From Ancistrus triradiatus (taxonomy: Eukaryota > Chordata > Actinopteri > Siluriformes > Loricariidae): 64,000 nt of DNA. The stretch covers positions 124,001 through 188,000 of the forward strand of contig JAJAGP010000860.1 of assembly GCA_025084515.1 (NCBI GenBank). The letters run 5' to 3'. Position numbers and translations under genes: made by a program. Under the pieces are notes generated by a model. It was not told where the DNA came from, made no database searches, and saw only the letters and a list, made by a program, of their open reading frames with translations. Numbering within the stretch: the stretch's first letter is position 1; each line of letters starts with the position of its first letter. This document shows, one piece after another, positions 1 to 11,420 of this stretch.

Positions 1-319
1 TACCTAGATAGGCACCAAACATTTTTATTTATTTTTCCCATGTGTGGTGAATATTGCTGGTTTGTAGACTCTTGTTTTTGTGTAGGGTACATTTCGTATC
101 TTACAGCAGACATTTGCTGTCTCTACAGACTGGTTTATGTATTGTCAGAAGTGATTCTCAGAGCCATCTAAGACAGACTTGTGTCAGTTGGGAAGACCTT
201 GAGGTTTGAACATGGAGGCAGAGCAATATTTATGTAGTAGTACCAGAGCTAAGCTCAGTTATACGCTCTTCTTCAAGCTTTTGCTTGGCCTTTGCAATCT
301 TCGTTTTAGAAGTAAATAT

Positions 320-876
320 TAGTGATGCACGATATATCGGTGGCCGACATTATTTGCCGATATATGGATTTTTTTTCAGTTATCGGTATCGGTCCGATAT
401 TATAATTTTACCCGATATTTATTAGATATTTAACTAAGAATATTTCTTTATTTTACTCATTAAGCAAAATATCTGATGTTACTGAGTATACAGTTCTATA
501 TGCAGTTCTATTCTTTCTTGATCTTCTCAATCTTAAGCTTTCTTACACACATTGTTCTTGTTGCTACCTGTAACAATTGAAAGCTAAAAAAAGATTCTAA
601 CCTTTTTAAAAGGTCAGAAAATAAAATGGAATGAAAACATTTTTCCTTTGAGTGAACTTCACCTTACATTTATAGTAATAGTCATGTCTGATTTATGTTT
701 TAGTTGCTTATTGTTTTATTTTATTGCTAAAATTAATTACTGATCTAGTTTTTAACAGTTCATATATGGGTTATTTGAACGTTTTTGAAAGGTTATATTA
801 TTGGTATCGGCCACAATAATGTGCTGAACATCGGTTATCGTATCGGCCCAAGAAATTCAATATCGGTGCATCCCTA
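320..876. mobile_element. hAT-type MITE, 557 bp, with 8-bp target duplication
   Basis: The ends are inverted repeats of about 17 bases (left TAGTGATGCACGATAT; right, reversed, TAGGGATGCACCGATAT) rich in ATCGG motifs. They are flanked by GTAAATAT at 312-319 and GTAAATGT at 877-884, an 8-bp target-site duplication with one mismatch. There is no coding capacity. The 8-bp duplication and the end sequence fit the hAT superfamily. Confidence 0.8.
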
Positions 877-949
877 GTAAATGTATTTGTTTTCCCAATA
901 CATTTAGGAAAGTTGTTGCTTAGTTTTCAAAGTACTGAAGCATACAGTG

Positions 950-1082
950 TGTGGCATGGTGGGGCAAGTGGTTAACGCTGTCGCCCCACAGCTCCAGAGA
1001 TCCACGGTTCGAATCCCGGCCTGTCCATGTAGGGTTTCTCTGGGTACGCTGGTCCCACCACGACATTCCAAAGCCATTTGCA
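950..1082 (+). mobile_element. tRNA-derived SINE head fragment (V-SINE-like)
   Basis: The stretch reads like a tRNA: A-box-like GGGGCAAGTGGTTAACGC and B-box GGTTCGAATCC. It is followed by the widespread teleost core (GTTTCTCTGGGTACGCTGG...CATTCCAAAG). It is truncated where the next SINE begins. Confidence 0.6.
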
Positions 1083-1083
1083 T

Positions 1084-1260
1084 CTAGTCATTTAGCTACG
1101 TCCTTATCCAGAGCGACTTACATCTGAAGTCTTACAATCCAAGCAATTGTGAGTTAAGGGTCATGCTCAAGGACCCAACAATGACAACTTGACAGATGTG
1201 CGAACCCTGGACCATTTGGTCCATTGTCCAGGACCTTAAAGGCTAGGCTACCACAGTCCC
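1084..1260 (-). mobile_element. tRNA-derived SINE, minus copy
   Basis: Reverse complement of the same family as the copy at 10549-10743: the box for TAAGTCGCTCTGGATAAGG comes first on the plus strand, then the ACCCTTAACTCACAATTGC region, ending GCTACCACAGTCCC. It is diverged. Confidence 0.75.
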
Positions 1261-1523
1261 ATGTGGTAGATCAACTGGTCTCGAAGTGTCCCAGATACAG
1301 ACACACAATTATTGGCACCCCGGTAGGTAAAAAGCTTATATAAAATAAAATAATATATAAAATAAAAAAAGTAATTGAAGTACGCTTATTCTTGGATTAA
1401 AAAAATCCTTAATCTAGAAATAATTCATTTAAACAAAACCAGTTGTCAGAGCCTTGCCTAAAATATCCTTTCAGCCCATTACATTTTCAGCATTAATTGG
1501 TCACAATTGTTGCTGTTACTCAC

Positions 1524-1638
1524 CTTCTTGGCACCATACATGACCTCAAGAAAGCGCTGCTCAGCATCCTGGAACCTCTGGTCCAGATTGGACACCATCT
1601 TCCTCACCACTTTCATGATCATGTAGTTGTTCAGCGTG
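1524..1638 (-). CDS. ece1: ece1 ectodomain exon ([11 protein letters not shown]), last one in the window
   Basis: Acceptor GGGTTACAG and donor AAG|GTGAGT bound 115 bases (phase 2 in, phase 0 out). The peptide is [38 protein letters not shown], matching human LLNNYMIWNLVRK and RFQDADEKFMEVMYGTKK. The following exon (human TCLPRWKFC) was sought in bases 1-1520 on the minus strand and not found, so it lies outside the window. Confidence 0.95.
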
Positions 1639-1881
1639 CTGTAACCCGTTCAGACAGAAAGATCGGTCCTTTGTGGATATTTAGTTCGGACAGTAACATG
1701 TAGTTTACCAAAAAATATCAACTGTGGGTCCAGACTCCACGTTTAGACCTTTAATATTCAATTCTTTAAAATATACAGAACTGGTACGTAACTACGTACA
1801 AGCACTTCGTTACTGTACTTAAGTATTTTTTTTAGGTATTTGTATGTGATTATTTCTCTAACTTAACACATTTTACTGTTA

Positions 1882-2317
1882 CAGTGGAACCTCGGAATTC
1901 AAATCGAACGGACCATTAGAATTTTTTTTTGCCTCCAAATTACGAAACAAAAAAAATTCAGACTTTGAACATGGGCATCCTAAATAAAACACTCAATGGT
2001 TTGATCTTCCAGCCACACAATCCAGTCCAGTCTGTGGCGATAGTGCACCAATACTTATTTCAATCACTTATTTCATGTATTTATATTTCAATTATTTCGC
2101 AGATTTATTGATTATTATTATTGTATTACATTGTTTTATTCATGCTTTTAATCATTAATTACATACAAATATAGGCGTAAGAAACAATCACTTGGGGGTC
2201 AGGAATGGATTGATCCTATTTACAGTACTTTTATGGGGAAATTTGATTCGGACTTCGAACTAATCAGTTTGAACGGCATTCTGGAACCAATTAAGTTCGA
2301 TTTATGAGGCTCCACTG
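1882..2317. mobile_element. pogo/Tigger-like MITE, 436 bp
   Basis: Inverted ends (CAGTGGAACCTCGGAATTC at left, CAGTGGAGCCTCATAAATCG at right when reversed) are flanked by TA on both sides. It shares internal sequence (ACATGGGCA..CCTAAATAAAACACTCAATG and the GGAATGGATT block) with the longer copy at 34403-35719. No ORF of interest. Confidence 0.65.
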
Positions 2318-2639
2318 TACTTACTACATTTCAAAAGAAAAATCTGTACCTTTTACTCACTACATTTTTAAAACAAGCTCATTAATTTAGCTTCTTTTTA
2401 TTTATCCACTTTATCTATTTATTTTTCTTTCTAGTAAAAGCATACATCTTTCGAACACTTTTTAACGTTCAGCATAATGCATTCTAGTCCTAAAAGTAAT
2501 TGTATACATTTTACACTGTTTTTATTATTCAGACTCTATAGGTTTTCCCATGTCCCTGAGACAACGAATTCTAATTTTGAAAAATGATATAATATTTCTA
2601 AAATTTTGCATAAGTATTTTTAAACTAGAGAGGTGCATT

Positions 2640-3190
2640 TCCTGTAGAAAATGCGAGTGTGCTTGCCACCTTGCAATAGTCGACCTTGTGCATACCTAAG
2701 GGGCCCGAGGGGCATCACATGTCCTCAGGGTGCATCCGGCACCAAGCTTGCTAAATTTCATAGCCATAGGTCAAAAACTGACTGAGTTACGATCAATGAC
2801 CCACCATGGGCCCCAGTACTCAGCCGGGGACCTCAGGGGGCCCATGGGCATCACATGTCACCTCAGATTGCGCCCTGGACCAAACCTGCAAAATTTTGTG
2901 AGCATAGGTCAAAAACTGATTGAGTTACAGTCAATGCCTCCATGTTTCCCATTTGTTAACATAGGAGCCAAATCATGAGTTTGAGGGGCCCCAGAGCCGC
3001 CACCCAAGGGCCAGTCATTGCCAAAATCTCGAAAACCCTATTCCATTATGACCTTAACTATCCAGCCAAATTTTGTTTCTCTAGCTTCAAATTGTATTTT
3101 TCCCCCCATTCATTATCATTGGGCCCATTCATTTCTTATGGGATAATTTTGGACTTTTTAATAAGATATGGACAATCACACTAAGTAGTG
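2640..3190. repeat. degenerate tandem repeat block
   Basis: Two head-to-tail units of about 133 bases (roughly 2697-2800 and 2830-2938) share GGGCATCACATGTC, CATAGG TCAAAAACTGA and TGAGTTAC words. A third, weaker unit may follow to about 3100. The block is much richer in GGGCCC-type words than its surroundings. Its origin is not recognised. Confidence 0.5.
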
Positions 3191-3464
3191 TAGTGGAGTG
3201 AAGCTTATCAGACTAAGATGCAGTGACAGTGAATCAAAAATTCAAAGATAACTATTGATTGGGTTAAAAATCATGATTTACTGTGTTACTGAATATTTAT
3301 GTCTAGTTATGAGTGACTTAGCAGAATTTATTTTAAAAAATCCAAAGTTTTTTTTACATTTTGGTTCCTCATGTCTGTTTTTGTTGTGGTTAGCTGAAGA
3401 TGATAATGTTATCTGTATGACTTTGATAGATGATTCACGTAGTTGTAGCAGAAACCAATTTGTA

Positions 3465-4916
3465 CAGTGGGGCAAAAAAGTATTTAGTCAGCCACTGATT
3501 GTGCAAGTTCTCCTACTTAGAAAGATGAGAGAGGTCTGTAATTTTCATCATAGCTACACTTCAACTATGAGAGACAAAATGAGAAAACAAATCAATCACA
3601 TTGTAGGATTTTTAAGAATTTAATTGTAAATTATGGTGGAAAATAAGTATTTGGTCAATAACAAAAGTTCAACTCAATACTTTGTAACATAACCTTTGTT
3701 GGCAATGACAGAAGCCAAACATTTCCTGTAAGTCTTCACCAGGTTGGCACACACTGTAGCTGGTATTTTGGCCCATTCCTCCATGCAGATCTCCTCTAGA
3801 GCAGTGATGTTTTGGGGCAACACAGACTTTCAACTTCCTCCACAAATGTTCTATGGGGCTGAGGTCTAAAGACTGGCTAGGCCACTCCAGGACCTTGAAA
3901 TGCTTTTACAGAGCCACTCCTTCGTTGCCCGAGCGGTGTGTTTGGGATCATTGTCATGCTGGAAGACCCAGCCACGTTCCATCTTCAATTGCTCTCACTG
4001 ATGGAAGGAGGTTTTGGCTTAAAATCTCACGATACATGGCCCCGTTCCATTCTTCCCTTAACACGGATCAGTCGTCCTGTCCCCTCTGCAGAAAACCAGC
4101 CCCAAAGCATGATTTTTCCACCCCCATGCTTCACAGTAGGTATGGTGTTCTTGAGATGCAACTCAGCATTCTTCTTCATCCAAACACGACGAGTTGAGTT
4201 TTTACCAAAAAAGTTCTGTTTTTAGTTTCATCTGACCCCACATGATATTATTCCTCCCAATCCTCTTCTGGATCATCCATATGCTCTCTGGCAAAACTTC
4301 ACGTTACTTTTGGTCCCAGCTCTCTGCAGGTCAATCATCAGGTCCCTCCGTGTAGTTCTGGGATTTTTGCTCACTGTTCTCATGATCATTTTGACCCCAC
4401 GGGATGAGATCTTGCATGGAGCCCCAGATCGAGGGAGATTATCAATGGTCTTGTATGTCTTCCATTTTCTTACAATTGCTCCCACAGCTGATTTATTCAC
4501 ACCAACCTGCTTGCCTATTGTAGATTCACTCGTTCTTCCCAGCCTGGTGCAGGTCTACAATTTTCTTCCTGGTGTCCTTCGACAGCTCTTTGGTCTTGGC
4601 CATGGTTGAGTTTGGAGTCTGGACTGTTTGAGGCTGTGGACAGGTGTCCTTTTATACAGATAACGAGGTCAAACAGGTGCCATTAATACAGGTAACCAGT
4701 GGAGACAGAAGAGCTCTTGCTTGTTTGTGGGTGACCAAATACTTATTTTCCACCATGATTTACAATTAAATTCTTAAAAAATCCTACAATGTGATTTCCT
4801 GGATTTTATCTAATTTTGTCTCTCATATTTGAAGTTGAAATTACAGATCTCTCTCATCTTTCTAAGTAAAACAACCTGCACAATCAGTGGCTGACTAAAT
4901 ACCCTTTTCCCCACTG
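3465..4916 (-). mobile_element. Tc1-type element, CAGTGGGGCAAAAAAG family, copy 1
   Basis: Ends CAGTGGGGCAAAAAAGTATT and its reverse complement are flanked by TA. The transposase reads on the minus strand in broken pieces: an N-terminal helix-turn-helix region at 4500-4273 ([28 protein letters not shown]) and, further along, decayed DDE parts. Stops and shifts make it dead. It lies in the ece1 intron between the 5137 and 1638 exons. Confidence 0.9.
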
Positions 4917-5136
4917 TACATTCAGTGTCATGGATGTGAAGATCTTTCCCTAAATTTAGCACATGTACTTCTATCCTTTTACTTGAGTAAAATATATGAG
5001 CTATATTTCAAATTTTACTTATTATTTACTGATGTTTTTTCTTTATAAATCAGATTAGTAGCACTTTTACTTCACTAAAGAACATGCGTACTTCTGCCAC
5101 CTCTGAAGACACAATTGGAAGTTTCAGCTGAATTAC

Positions 5137-5279
5137 CTCTTATTGGTGTTGCTAATGAGCTCGGATACTTTCTGTAGGTACTCTGTGGCATAAAGCACTA
5201 CAGGTTCCGTGTCGTTGATAGCAACAGGAGCAAACACGGCTTTCAGAAAGGGCATCCAGTCGACCGCAGGAGCCAGCGT
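5137..5279 (-). CDS. ece1: ece1 ectodomain exon (TLAPAVDWMPFL)
   Basis: Acceptor TTTACTTTGTAG and donor AGAG|GTAATT bound 143 bases (phase 0 in, phase 2 out). The peptide reads TLAPAVDWMPFLKAVFAPVA, INDTEPVVLYATEYLQKVSE, LISNTNK. Human ECE1 has [20 protein letters not shown] at the same place. NDT is a sequon. The next exon completes the split codon as Ser. Confidence 0.95.
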
Positions 5280-5383
5280 CTACAAAGTAAACACACATAT
5301 ACAAATCAGCACTGTGACTTCTGCTTCCAACCTTGCTTGAATACTCCTATACGCAGGAACAAAGCTCAGGTGACGAAACTCAC

Positions 5384-5572
5384 TGCTAAGTCTTTGGCCT
5401 GAATCTTATGGTAGATGAGCTCCTCGTCCCTCCTCTCTTCCTGAGCAACTGTGATGTTGGCCAAAGTCGTCTCAAAGTCTACAATCTCCTGCATCAAGGT
5501 TCGAGATTTCTCCTTTGAGCCACCCAGCAGGACTCCCAGCTCGACCAGGAAGTCCAGATATGCGTTGAGATA
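5384..5572 (-). CDS. ece1: ece1 ectodomain exon (LANIT / [10 protein letters not shown])
   Basis: The exon is 189 bases, 63 codons in phase 0, after acceptor CGCATGCAG and before donor GCA|GTGAGT. The product includes [38 protein letters not shown] and [19 protein letters not shown] (glycosylation sequon) and [10 protein letters not shown] are strongly conserved across ECE1 and ECE2. The acceptor lacks a good pyrimidine tract, but the phase and the alignment to human VLTGYLNYM leave little room for another border. Confidence 0.95.
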
Positions 5573-5713
5573 CTGCATGCGTCGGAAACACGAACAAGCA
5601 GTGGCCCATGGCATGTGGTTAGACGATTAATAACTGGAACTTCACTTATAATAAGAACAAGGTTAAACTGTACTCCTGAACTAGCTAGCCAAATAATAAT
5701 AATAATAAAAATA

Positions 5714-6795
5714 CACTCACCGGCCACTTTATTAGGTACACCTAACAATGAATTTAGTCAAATACATGGTCAAGACGACCTGCTCAAACTCAAACCGAGC
5801 ATTAGAACGGGGAAACCGGTGATTTAAGTGACTTTGAACATGGCATGGTTGTTGAGCATTCGCTGATCTGCTTGGATTTTCACACACAGCTATCTATAAG
5901 GCTTATAGAGAATGGTCCGAAAAAAGGGAAAACATCGAGTGAGGGCAGTTTTCTGGGTGAAAATGTCTTGAGGTTGGCATTGCATTGGTAAAGCTGCCAG
6001 AGGTCAGATTAGAATGACCAGATTCTGTTGAGATGACAAACTACAGAAACAGTAACTCAAATAACCACTTGTTACAATCGAGGTATGGAGAAGAGCATCT
6101 CCGAACGCACAACACGTCAAACCTTGAAGCAGATGGGCTACAGCAGCAGAAGACCACACCAAGTGCCACTCCTGTCAGCTAAGAACAGGAAACTGAAGCT
6201 CCAACTGGATAATAGAAGATTAGGAAAACATCTGGTCTGATAACTCTCGACTTCTGCTGCTACATTCAGATGGTCGAGTCAGAATTGGGCGTTAACAACA
6301 TGAAAGCATGGATCCATCCTTCCTTGTATCAACAGTTCAGGCTGTTGGTGGTGTAATGGTGTGAGGGATATTTTCTTTTCACACGTTGGTCCCCGTAATA
6401 CACCATTACAGAAACACCACAGCCTACCTGAGTATTGTTGCTATTCATCCCATTAAGGCCACAGTGTACCATCTTCTGATGGCTACTTCCAGCAGGATAA
6501 CGTACCATGTCATGAAGCTCATATCATTTCAAACTGGTTTCAAACTTGACATGGAGTTCAAAAGACCTCCACAGTCACGAGATCTCAATCTAACATAGAA
6601 GCTTTGGGATGTGGTCGAATGGAAGATTGGCGTCATGGATGTGCAGCCGACAAATCTGCAGCAACTGTGTGATGCTCTCATGGACCAACCTCTCTGAGGA
6701 AGGTTTCCAGCACCTTGCTGAATCTATGCCATGAGGAAATGGGGCAGTTCTGCAGACAAAAGGGGGTCTAGTAAGGTGTACCTAATAAAGTTATC
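5714..6795 (+). mobile_element. Tc1-type element, CACCGGCCACTTTATTAGG family
   Basis: The left end reads CACCGGCCACTTTATTAGGT; the right end ends GGTGTACCTAATAAAG and then decays. Inside, plus-strand words such as AACGCACAACACGTCAAACC and GCAGATGGGCTACAGCAGCA, and the CATGAAAGCATGGATCCATC block, belong to the transposase gene of this abundant fish family. Many stops and deletions. It lies in an ece1 intron. Confidence 0.85.
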
Positions 6796-6921
6796 AAGCC
6801 TTTTTTATGACAGTACAAAATCTGTTAACTATTACCTTAAACATCATGAACTACACAAATCTTTCCAACCTAGTTCTGTCACTTTCAGACGTATTTTAAA
6901 CGTACTTATTCACTCAGATAC

Positions 6922-6987
6922 CTTTTCGTTGGCTGTCTTGTTGAGATAGTATTCCCGAGAGGGTAATCCCAGGCCGGATTGGTCAAC
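6922..6987 (-). CDS. ece1: ece1 ectodomain exon ([14 protein letters not shown])
   Basis: A 66-base exon, 22 codons in phase 0, between acceptor CCCTTTCCTACAG and donor AAG|GTATCT. It encodes [20 protein letters not shown] and EK, almost identical to the human [20 protein letters not shown] block, including the NKT glycosylation sequon. It sits about 95 bases from the previous exon, the shortest intron seen in this gene. Confidence 0.97.
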
Positions 6988-7082
6988 CTGTAGGAAAGGG
7001 AACCCAAATGTTTACGCCATTTCCTGAATATGTCTTCGACATCAAGACAAATACAAAGACAAGAGTGGAGTTTGGGCAGCAC

Positions 7083-7229
7083 CTGAATGATATTGCTGTT
7101 AGAGTTCTTGGAGTCTGTGCTGACAAACACAGTGAAGAATGGGGAGGTGCGGTAGTTGGCCGACACGGTGCGCAAAACCTCCTGGAAGTTATCCTTGTCC
7201 CAGTGGCTGGTCAGGGTCCAACCTCCTGT
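7083..7229 (-). CDS. ece1: ece1 ectodomain exon (NYRTSPFF block)
   Basis: Acceptor CTTCTCTCCAG and donor CAG|GTGCTG bound 147 bases, 49 codons in phase 0. The peptide is [49 protein letters not shown]. The motifs GGW, DNFQ, YRTSPFF and DSKNSNSN are shared with human ECE1 in the same order. A Tc1 element with long inverted ends begins only about 50 bases upstream of the acceptor, so the intron branch region is squeezed between exon and transposon. Confidence 0.97.
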
Positions 7230-7280
7230 CTGGAGAGAAGGAAAATGGCTCAGACCACCAAGAAATAGTAATAAAGCACA

Positions 7281-8645
7281 TAGTAGTACTTGAAAGTTCG
7301 TAAACCCTTTAGAATTTTCCATATTTCTGCATAAATATGACCTAAAACTTCATCAGACTTTCTCACAAGTCCTAAAAGTAGATAAAGAGAACCCAGTTAA
7401 ACAAATGAGACAGAAATATTATACTTGATCATTTATTTTTGAAGGAAACGATCCAATTTTACATATTAGTGAGTGGCAAAAGTATGTGAACCTTCGCTTT
7501 CAGTATGCTTCACTTGTGTGCTTAGGGTCGTTGTCTTGCTGCATGACCCTCCTTCTCTTGAGATTCTGTTCATGGACAGATGTCCTGACATTTTCCTTTA
7601 GAATTCTCTGATATCATTCAGAATTCATTGTTCCATCAATGATGGCAAGCTGTCCTGCCCAGATGCAGCAAAACACGCCCAAACCATGACACTACCACCA
7701 CCATGTTTCACAGATGAGAGAAGGTTCTTATGCTGGAATGCAGTGTTTTTCCTTTCTCCAAACATAACGCTTTTTTTTAAACCAAAAAGTTCTATTTTGG
7801 TCTCATCCATCCACAAAAAACATTCTTCCAGTAGCCTTCTGGCTCATCCACGTGATCTTTAGCAAACTGCAGACGAGCAGCAATGTTCTTTTTGGGAGAA
7901 GGCAGTGGGCACTTTCTCCTTGCAACCCTGCCATGCACACCCATTGTTGTTTCAGGTGTTCTTCTGATTGTGGACTCATGAACATTAACATTAGCCAATG
8001 TGAGAGAGGCCTTCAGTTGCTTAGAAGTTACCATGGGTGGGATCCTTTGTGACCTCGCCAACTATTACACACACCTTGCTCTTGGGGTGATCTTTGTTGG
8101 TCGACCACTCCTGGGGAGGGTAACAATGGTCTTGAATTTCCTCCATTTGTACACAATCTGTCTGACTGTGGATTGGTGGAGTCCAAACTCTTTAGAGATG
8201 GTTTTGTAACTTTTTCCAGCCTGATGAGCATCAATAACCTTCTTTCTGAGCTCCTCAGAAATCTCCTTTGTTCGTGCCATGATACACTTCCACAAACATG
8301 TTGTGAAGAGCAGACTTTGATAGATCCCTGTTCTTTAAATAAAACAGGGTGCCCACTCACACCTGATTGGCATCCCATTGATTGAAAACATCTGACTCTA
8401 ATTTCACCTTCAAATTAACTGCTAATCCTAGAGGTTCACATACTTTTGCCACTCACTAATATGTAATATTGGATCATTTTCCTCAATAAATAAATGACCA
8501 AGTATAATATTTTTGTCCCATTTGTTTATCTGGGTTCTCTTTATCTACTTTTAGGACTGGTGTGAAAATCTGATGATGTTTTAGATCATATTTATACGGA
8601 AATATAGAACATTTTAACAGGTTCACAAACTTTCACGCACCACTG
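7281..8645 (-). mobile_element. Tc1-type element with long inverted ends, GTGCTTGAAAGTTTGTGAACC family, copy 1
   Basis: The inverted ends are about 200 bases and include the inner GTGAGTGGCAAAAGTATGTG repeat, an IR/DR layout. The transposase is on the minus strand: HTH part 8295-8065 (ARTKEISEELRKKVIDAHQA, GKSYKTISKEFGL) and decayed DDE part 8061-7625 (DETKIELFG, HGGGSVMVWACF). Its left edge is about 50 bases from the acceptor of the ece1 exon at 7229. Confidence 0.9.
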
Positions 8646-8647
8646 TA

Positions 8648-9063
8648 TACAGTACTGTGCAAAAGTCTTGTCCATATGTAATTTCGCTGTCTCTGTTAGA
8701 ATACAGCCAAAAAATGGAGGAAATGTGTGTGCAGTATTGAAAGTTAAAAGACAAAATACTGCTTCTACGAGCTACAGTGGAAAGTATTTAGTGTGACCCC
8801 CTACATGAACAATAGCAGCATCGGGCAGCTTCTAAATTCCTAAGGCGGAAAGGTCTTTCTGGAAGGGTAGCAATCAAGAACCACTTTTTTTCAGAAGGGG
8901 AACAGGGTGAAAAGGATAAGATATGCTAAAGCTCACCAAGATTGGAATGAAGATCAGTGGAAAAGAGGATTACATTATTTAGATTATTATCAAAAAGTTA
9001 TGCATTGTCATTATACCACTGCTAAAACAACAAATCTAATGGTGGCCTAAGACTTTTGCACAC
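8648..9063 (+). mobile_element. Tc1-type remnant, CAGTACTGTGCAAAAGTCTT family
   Basis: The left end is CAGTACTGTGCAAAAGTCTT; the right end is the inverted GGTGGCCTAAGACTTTTGCA. Between them AGATATGCTAAAGCTCACCA and GGAATGAAGATCAGTGGAAA are transposase words (RYAKAHQDWNEDQWK). Most of the element is deleted. Shorter relatives lie at 17945-18272, 25738-25912, 47228-47682, 54569-54658 and 61202-61398. Confidence 0.75.
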
Positions 9064-9104
9064 ACACACACATATACATATACATACATACATACATACA
9101 TACA
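9057..9104. repeat. CA / CATA microsatellite
   Basis: A run of CA dinucleotides passes into repeated ATAC tetranucleotides. Confidence 0.9.
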
Positions 9105-9141
9105 TATGGCACAGTGGGTTGTATGAAGTACGTGAGATCAC

Positions 9142-9266
9142 CTGGTTAATGAGCTCCTGTAAGGGCCGGGCTCCCAGCTCCTCAATCTTAGCTTCACTCA
9201 AGCAGGACTGGTAGTATTGTTGAGCCTTCTGCTGGGCCTTACTCAAGCCCGTTTGATTGGTGTTCT
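9142..9266 (-). CDS. ece1: ece1 ectodomain exon (AQQYYQSC block)
   Basis: Acceptor TTCTTACTCAG and donor CAG|GTGATC bound 125 bases (phase 1 in, phase 0 out). The split codon gives Glu, then NTNQTGLSKAQQKAQQYYQS, CLSEAKIEELGARPLQ and ELINQ. The aligned human segment is the YYRACMNETRIEELRAKPL region. An N-glycosylation sequon (NQT) replaces the human NST sequon at nearly the same place. Downstream (towards lower coordinates) lies a microsatellite and a decayed Tc1-type fragment. Confidence 0.96.
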
Positions 9267-9374
9267 CTGAGTAAGAAAATCCTGGGTTAGCTGCATTCCA
9301 CATGCATGTGTACACTAAACTGAAATATGAAACGTTCAGAACAATGGCACCAGATAATACAATGTGACGTAGAT

Positions 9375-10185
9375 CCAGCAAGGTGCTGGAAACATTCCTC
9401 ACATATTTGGGTCTGTATTGACATGATAGCATCACGCCGTTGCTGCAGATTTGTCGGCTGCACATCCATGACGCCAATCTCCCGTTCCAACACATCCCAA
9501 AGCTTCTATATTAGATTGAGATGTGGTGACAATGGAGTTCTTCAAGAATCCAGTCTGAGATCATTTGAGTTTTGTATCCTGCTGGAAGTAGCCATCAGAG
9601 GATGGGTATACAGCAGGATGAACACGGTCAGCAACAATACTCAGGTAGGCTGTGGCATTTAAATTATGCTCAACTGGTATTAAGGGGCCCAAAGTGTGCC
9701 AAGACAATCTTCCTCACACCATTACACCAGCATGAACCATCGATACAAAGCAGGCTGGATCTCATGTTGTTTAAGCCAAATTCTGACCCTACAATGCGAA
9801 TCGCAGCAGAAATCGAGACTCATCAAAGCAGGCAACATTTTTCCAATCTTCTTTTGTCCAAATTTACACAGGTGAACCCGTAGCCTCAGTTGCCTGTTCT
9901 TAGCTGTCAAAAGAGGCACCCAGTTTGGGGTTCGGCTGCTGTAGTCCAACTTGAACCAGTCTGGCTATTCTTCTCAGACTTCTGGCATCGACAAAGCATT
10001 TTCACCCAGAGAACTGCCCTCACTGGGTGTATTCTCTTTTTGGGACCTTTCTCTGTAAACCCTAGCTTGTGTGTGAAATTCAAAGTGGGATCCGCAGTTT
10101 TAAGTAGGCAATAAAGCCGATTCTGATTCTGAAATACTCAAACCAGCCCGTCTAGCACCAACAACAGTGCCATGTTGAACTGACA
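9375..10185 (-). mobile_element. Tc1-type fragment, CACCGGCCACTTTATTAGG family, minus copy
   Basis: The reverse complement carries the same transposase words as the element at 5714 (TGGATGTGCAGCCGACAAAT, CCTGAGTATTGTTGCTGACC, CAGCCGAACCCCAAACTGG). The terminal repeats are not recognisable. It lies in the intron between the ece1 exons at 9142 and 10287. Confidence 0.75.
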
Positions 10186-10286
10186 TACTGCGACTGAGAT
10201 ATGACAAACTGAGATAACATCCGTTATAATTAGCAGTGAACGTTTACGTTTTTAAATCCACTGTACTGGTAAACGCTCTCCCTCAC

Positions 10287-10496
10287 CAAGTAGACTTTTC
10301 ATGACGGCCATGTTGTGCTCCCAGAGGTTGCTGAAGGTACCCCATCTTGATTTGCCTTCTGGTAGAGGGTTCTTCTTCATCCAGCCGCCACAGGCAAATT
10401 TGTAGAAGTCCTGACATGGGTCCACTGAGCGATCCAGAGCTCCCATTACAGATGCAACTACACTCACGCATGGTTCGGACAAACACAGACGTGGTT
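10287..10496 (-). CDS. ece1: ece1 exon, start of the M13 ectodomain
   Basis: A long T-rich tract ending TTTATCAG precedes the exon, and donor G|GTGAGG follows it. The 210 bases (phase 1 to phase 1) encode [52 protein letters not shown] and MAVMKSLL. This is the hallmark opening of M13 peptidases: Cys pairs in CLSEPC, the DPCxDFYxFACGGW block, and the RWGTFSxLWEHN block. It is very close to human ECE1. A SINE copy begins about 50 bases upstream of the acceptor. Confidence 0.97.
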
Positions 10497-10548
10497 CTGA
10501 TAAAGATAAAAAAAAAAAAAGAGAAGAAGAAGAAGCAAGAAATAAATT

Positions 10549-10743
10549 GGGGACTGTGGTAGCCTAGCGGATAAGGTACTGGACTCTTGACCAGAAGTCC
10601 AGGGTTCAAATCCCACCTCTGCCAAACTGCCACTGTTGGGTCCTTGAGCAAGACCCTTAACCCACAATTGCTTGGATTGTAAGACTGTACCAATTGTTAG
10701 TCGCTCTGGATAAGGGCGTCTGCTAAATGCTGTAAATGTAAAT
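10549..10743 (+). mobile_element. tRNA-derived SINE, best-preserved copy
   Basis: The A box region (GTAGCCTAGCGGATAAGG), B box (GGTTCAAATCCC) and the teleost core GTCGCTCTGGATAAGGGCG are all present, ending in TGTAAATGTAAAT. It begins about 50 bases upstream of the acceptor of the ece1 exon at 10496 (minus-strand view). Confidence 0.88.
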
Positions 10744-11127
10744 AATTTTTTTTAATTTTATTTTATTTTAGTCCATATATATTATTGATTACTACACTAT
10801 AGAGTTGCTTGTTGTTCATGTTTATAATAATAATAATATTAAATACTCCATCAACCCCAGTGGTCTGGGAAAGCCTTGCATCAGATCCTACAATGAAAAT
10901 AATAATGCTTAAAACTTTTGCATTGCTTGTAACTAACTTTATAAATAAAATAAACTGTGTGTCATTCACCATCATCCTAAGTCTAATGATTATGGTACGC
11001 TATACACAAGGTCATTTTAATTAAGACATTTTTTCCATTTTGGCAAGCCAGGTGGGTATTTAAAGGGTAATTACAGCATAAAGCTAGTTATTAATGCTAT
11101 ATGTAATCTTGTGTTGTAATACGCTAG

Positions 11128-11420
11128 GTAGCCAAAAGTTTGCGGACACCCCTTCTCATTAGCCCCAAACTTCTTGAGATTTCTAATATGAAAGAACACA
11201 GGAAGAAATTTCCATAGACAAACAGTAGCAGTACAATGGTTTGTACTAAACACTCTCAAAATGCCATTTTGTAGATCTCTACCTGCCCGACAAGTCAGTT
11301 CATCAGTTTTCTACACTGAGCTCCAAAAACAAAATCCTTAAAGAAATGGCTTGCCAACTTTGATGCAGAACTTGGCTGGCATGGACTCTGACCTCAACTC
11401 GCAAAATGACTGCAATCATT
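11128..11420. mobile_element. MITE or Tc1 fragment, AAAAGTTTGCGGACACCCC family, left part
   Basis: It starts AGCCAAAAGTTTGCGGACAC and holds words of a decayed minus-strand DNA-transposon relic. The partner half seems to be at about 13680-14030, beyond the nested insertions. It is related to the MITE at 50450-50910. Confidence 0.45.

Noticed and set aside
1..1520. Search for the next ece1 exon (TCLPRWKFC) and for the AKIAKAKQKLEEERI frame on the minus strand near 240-300
   Set aside because: No ECE1-like peptide with splice sites was found, and the short charged frame has no splice signals or family match.
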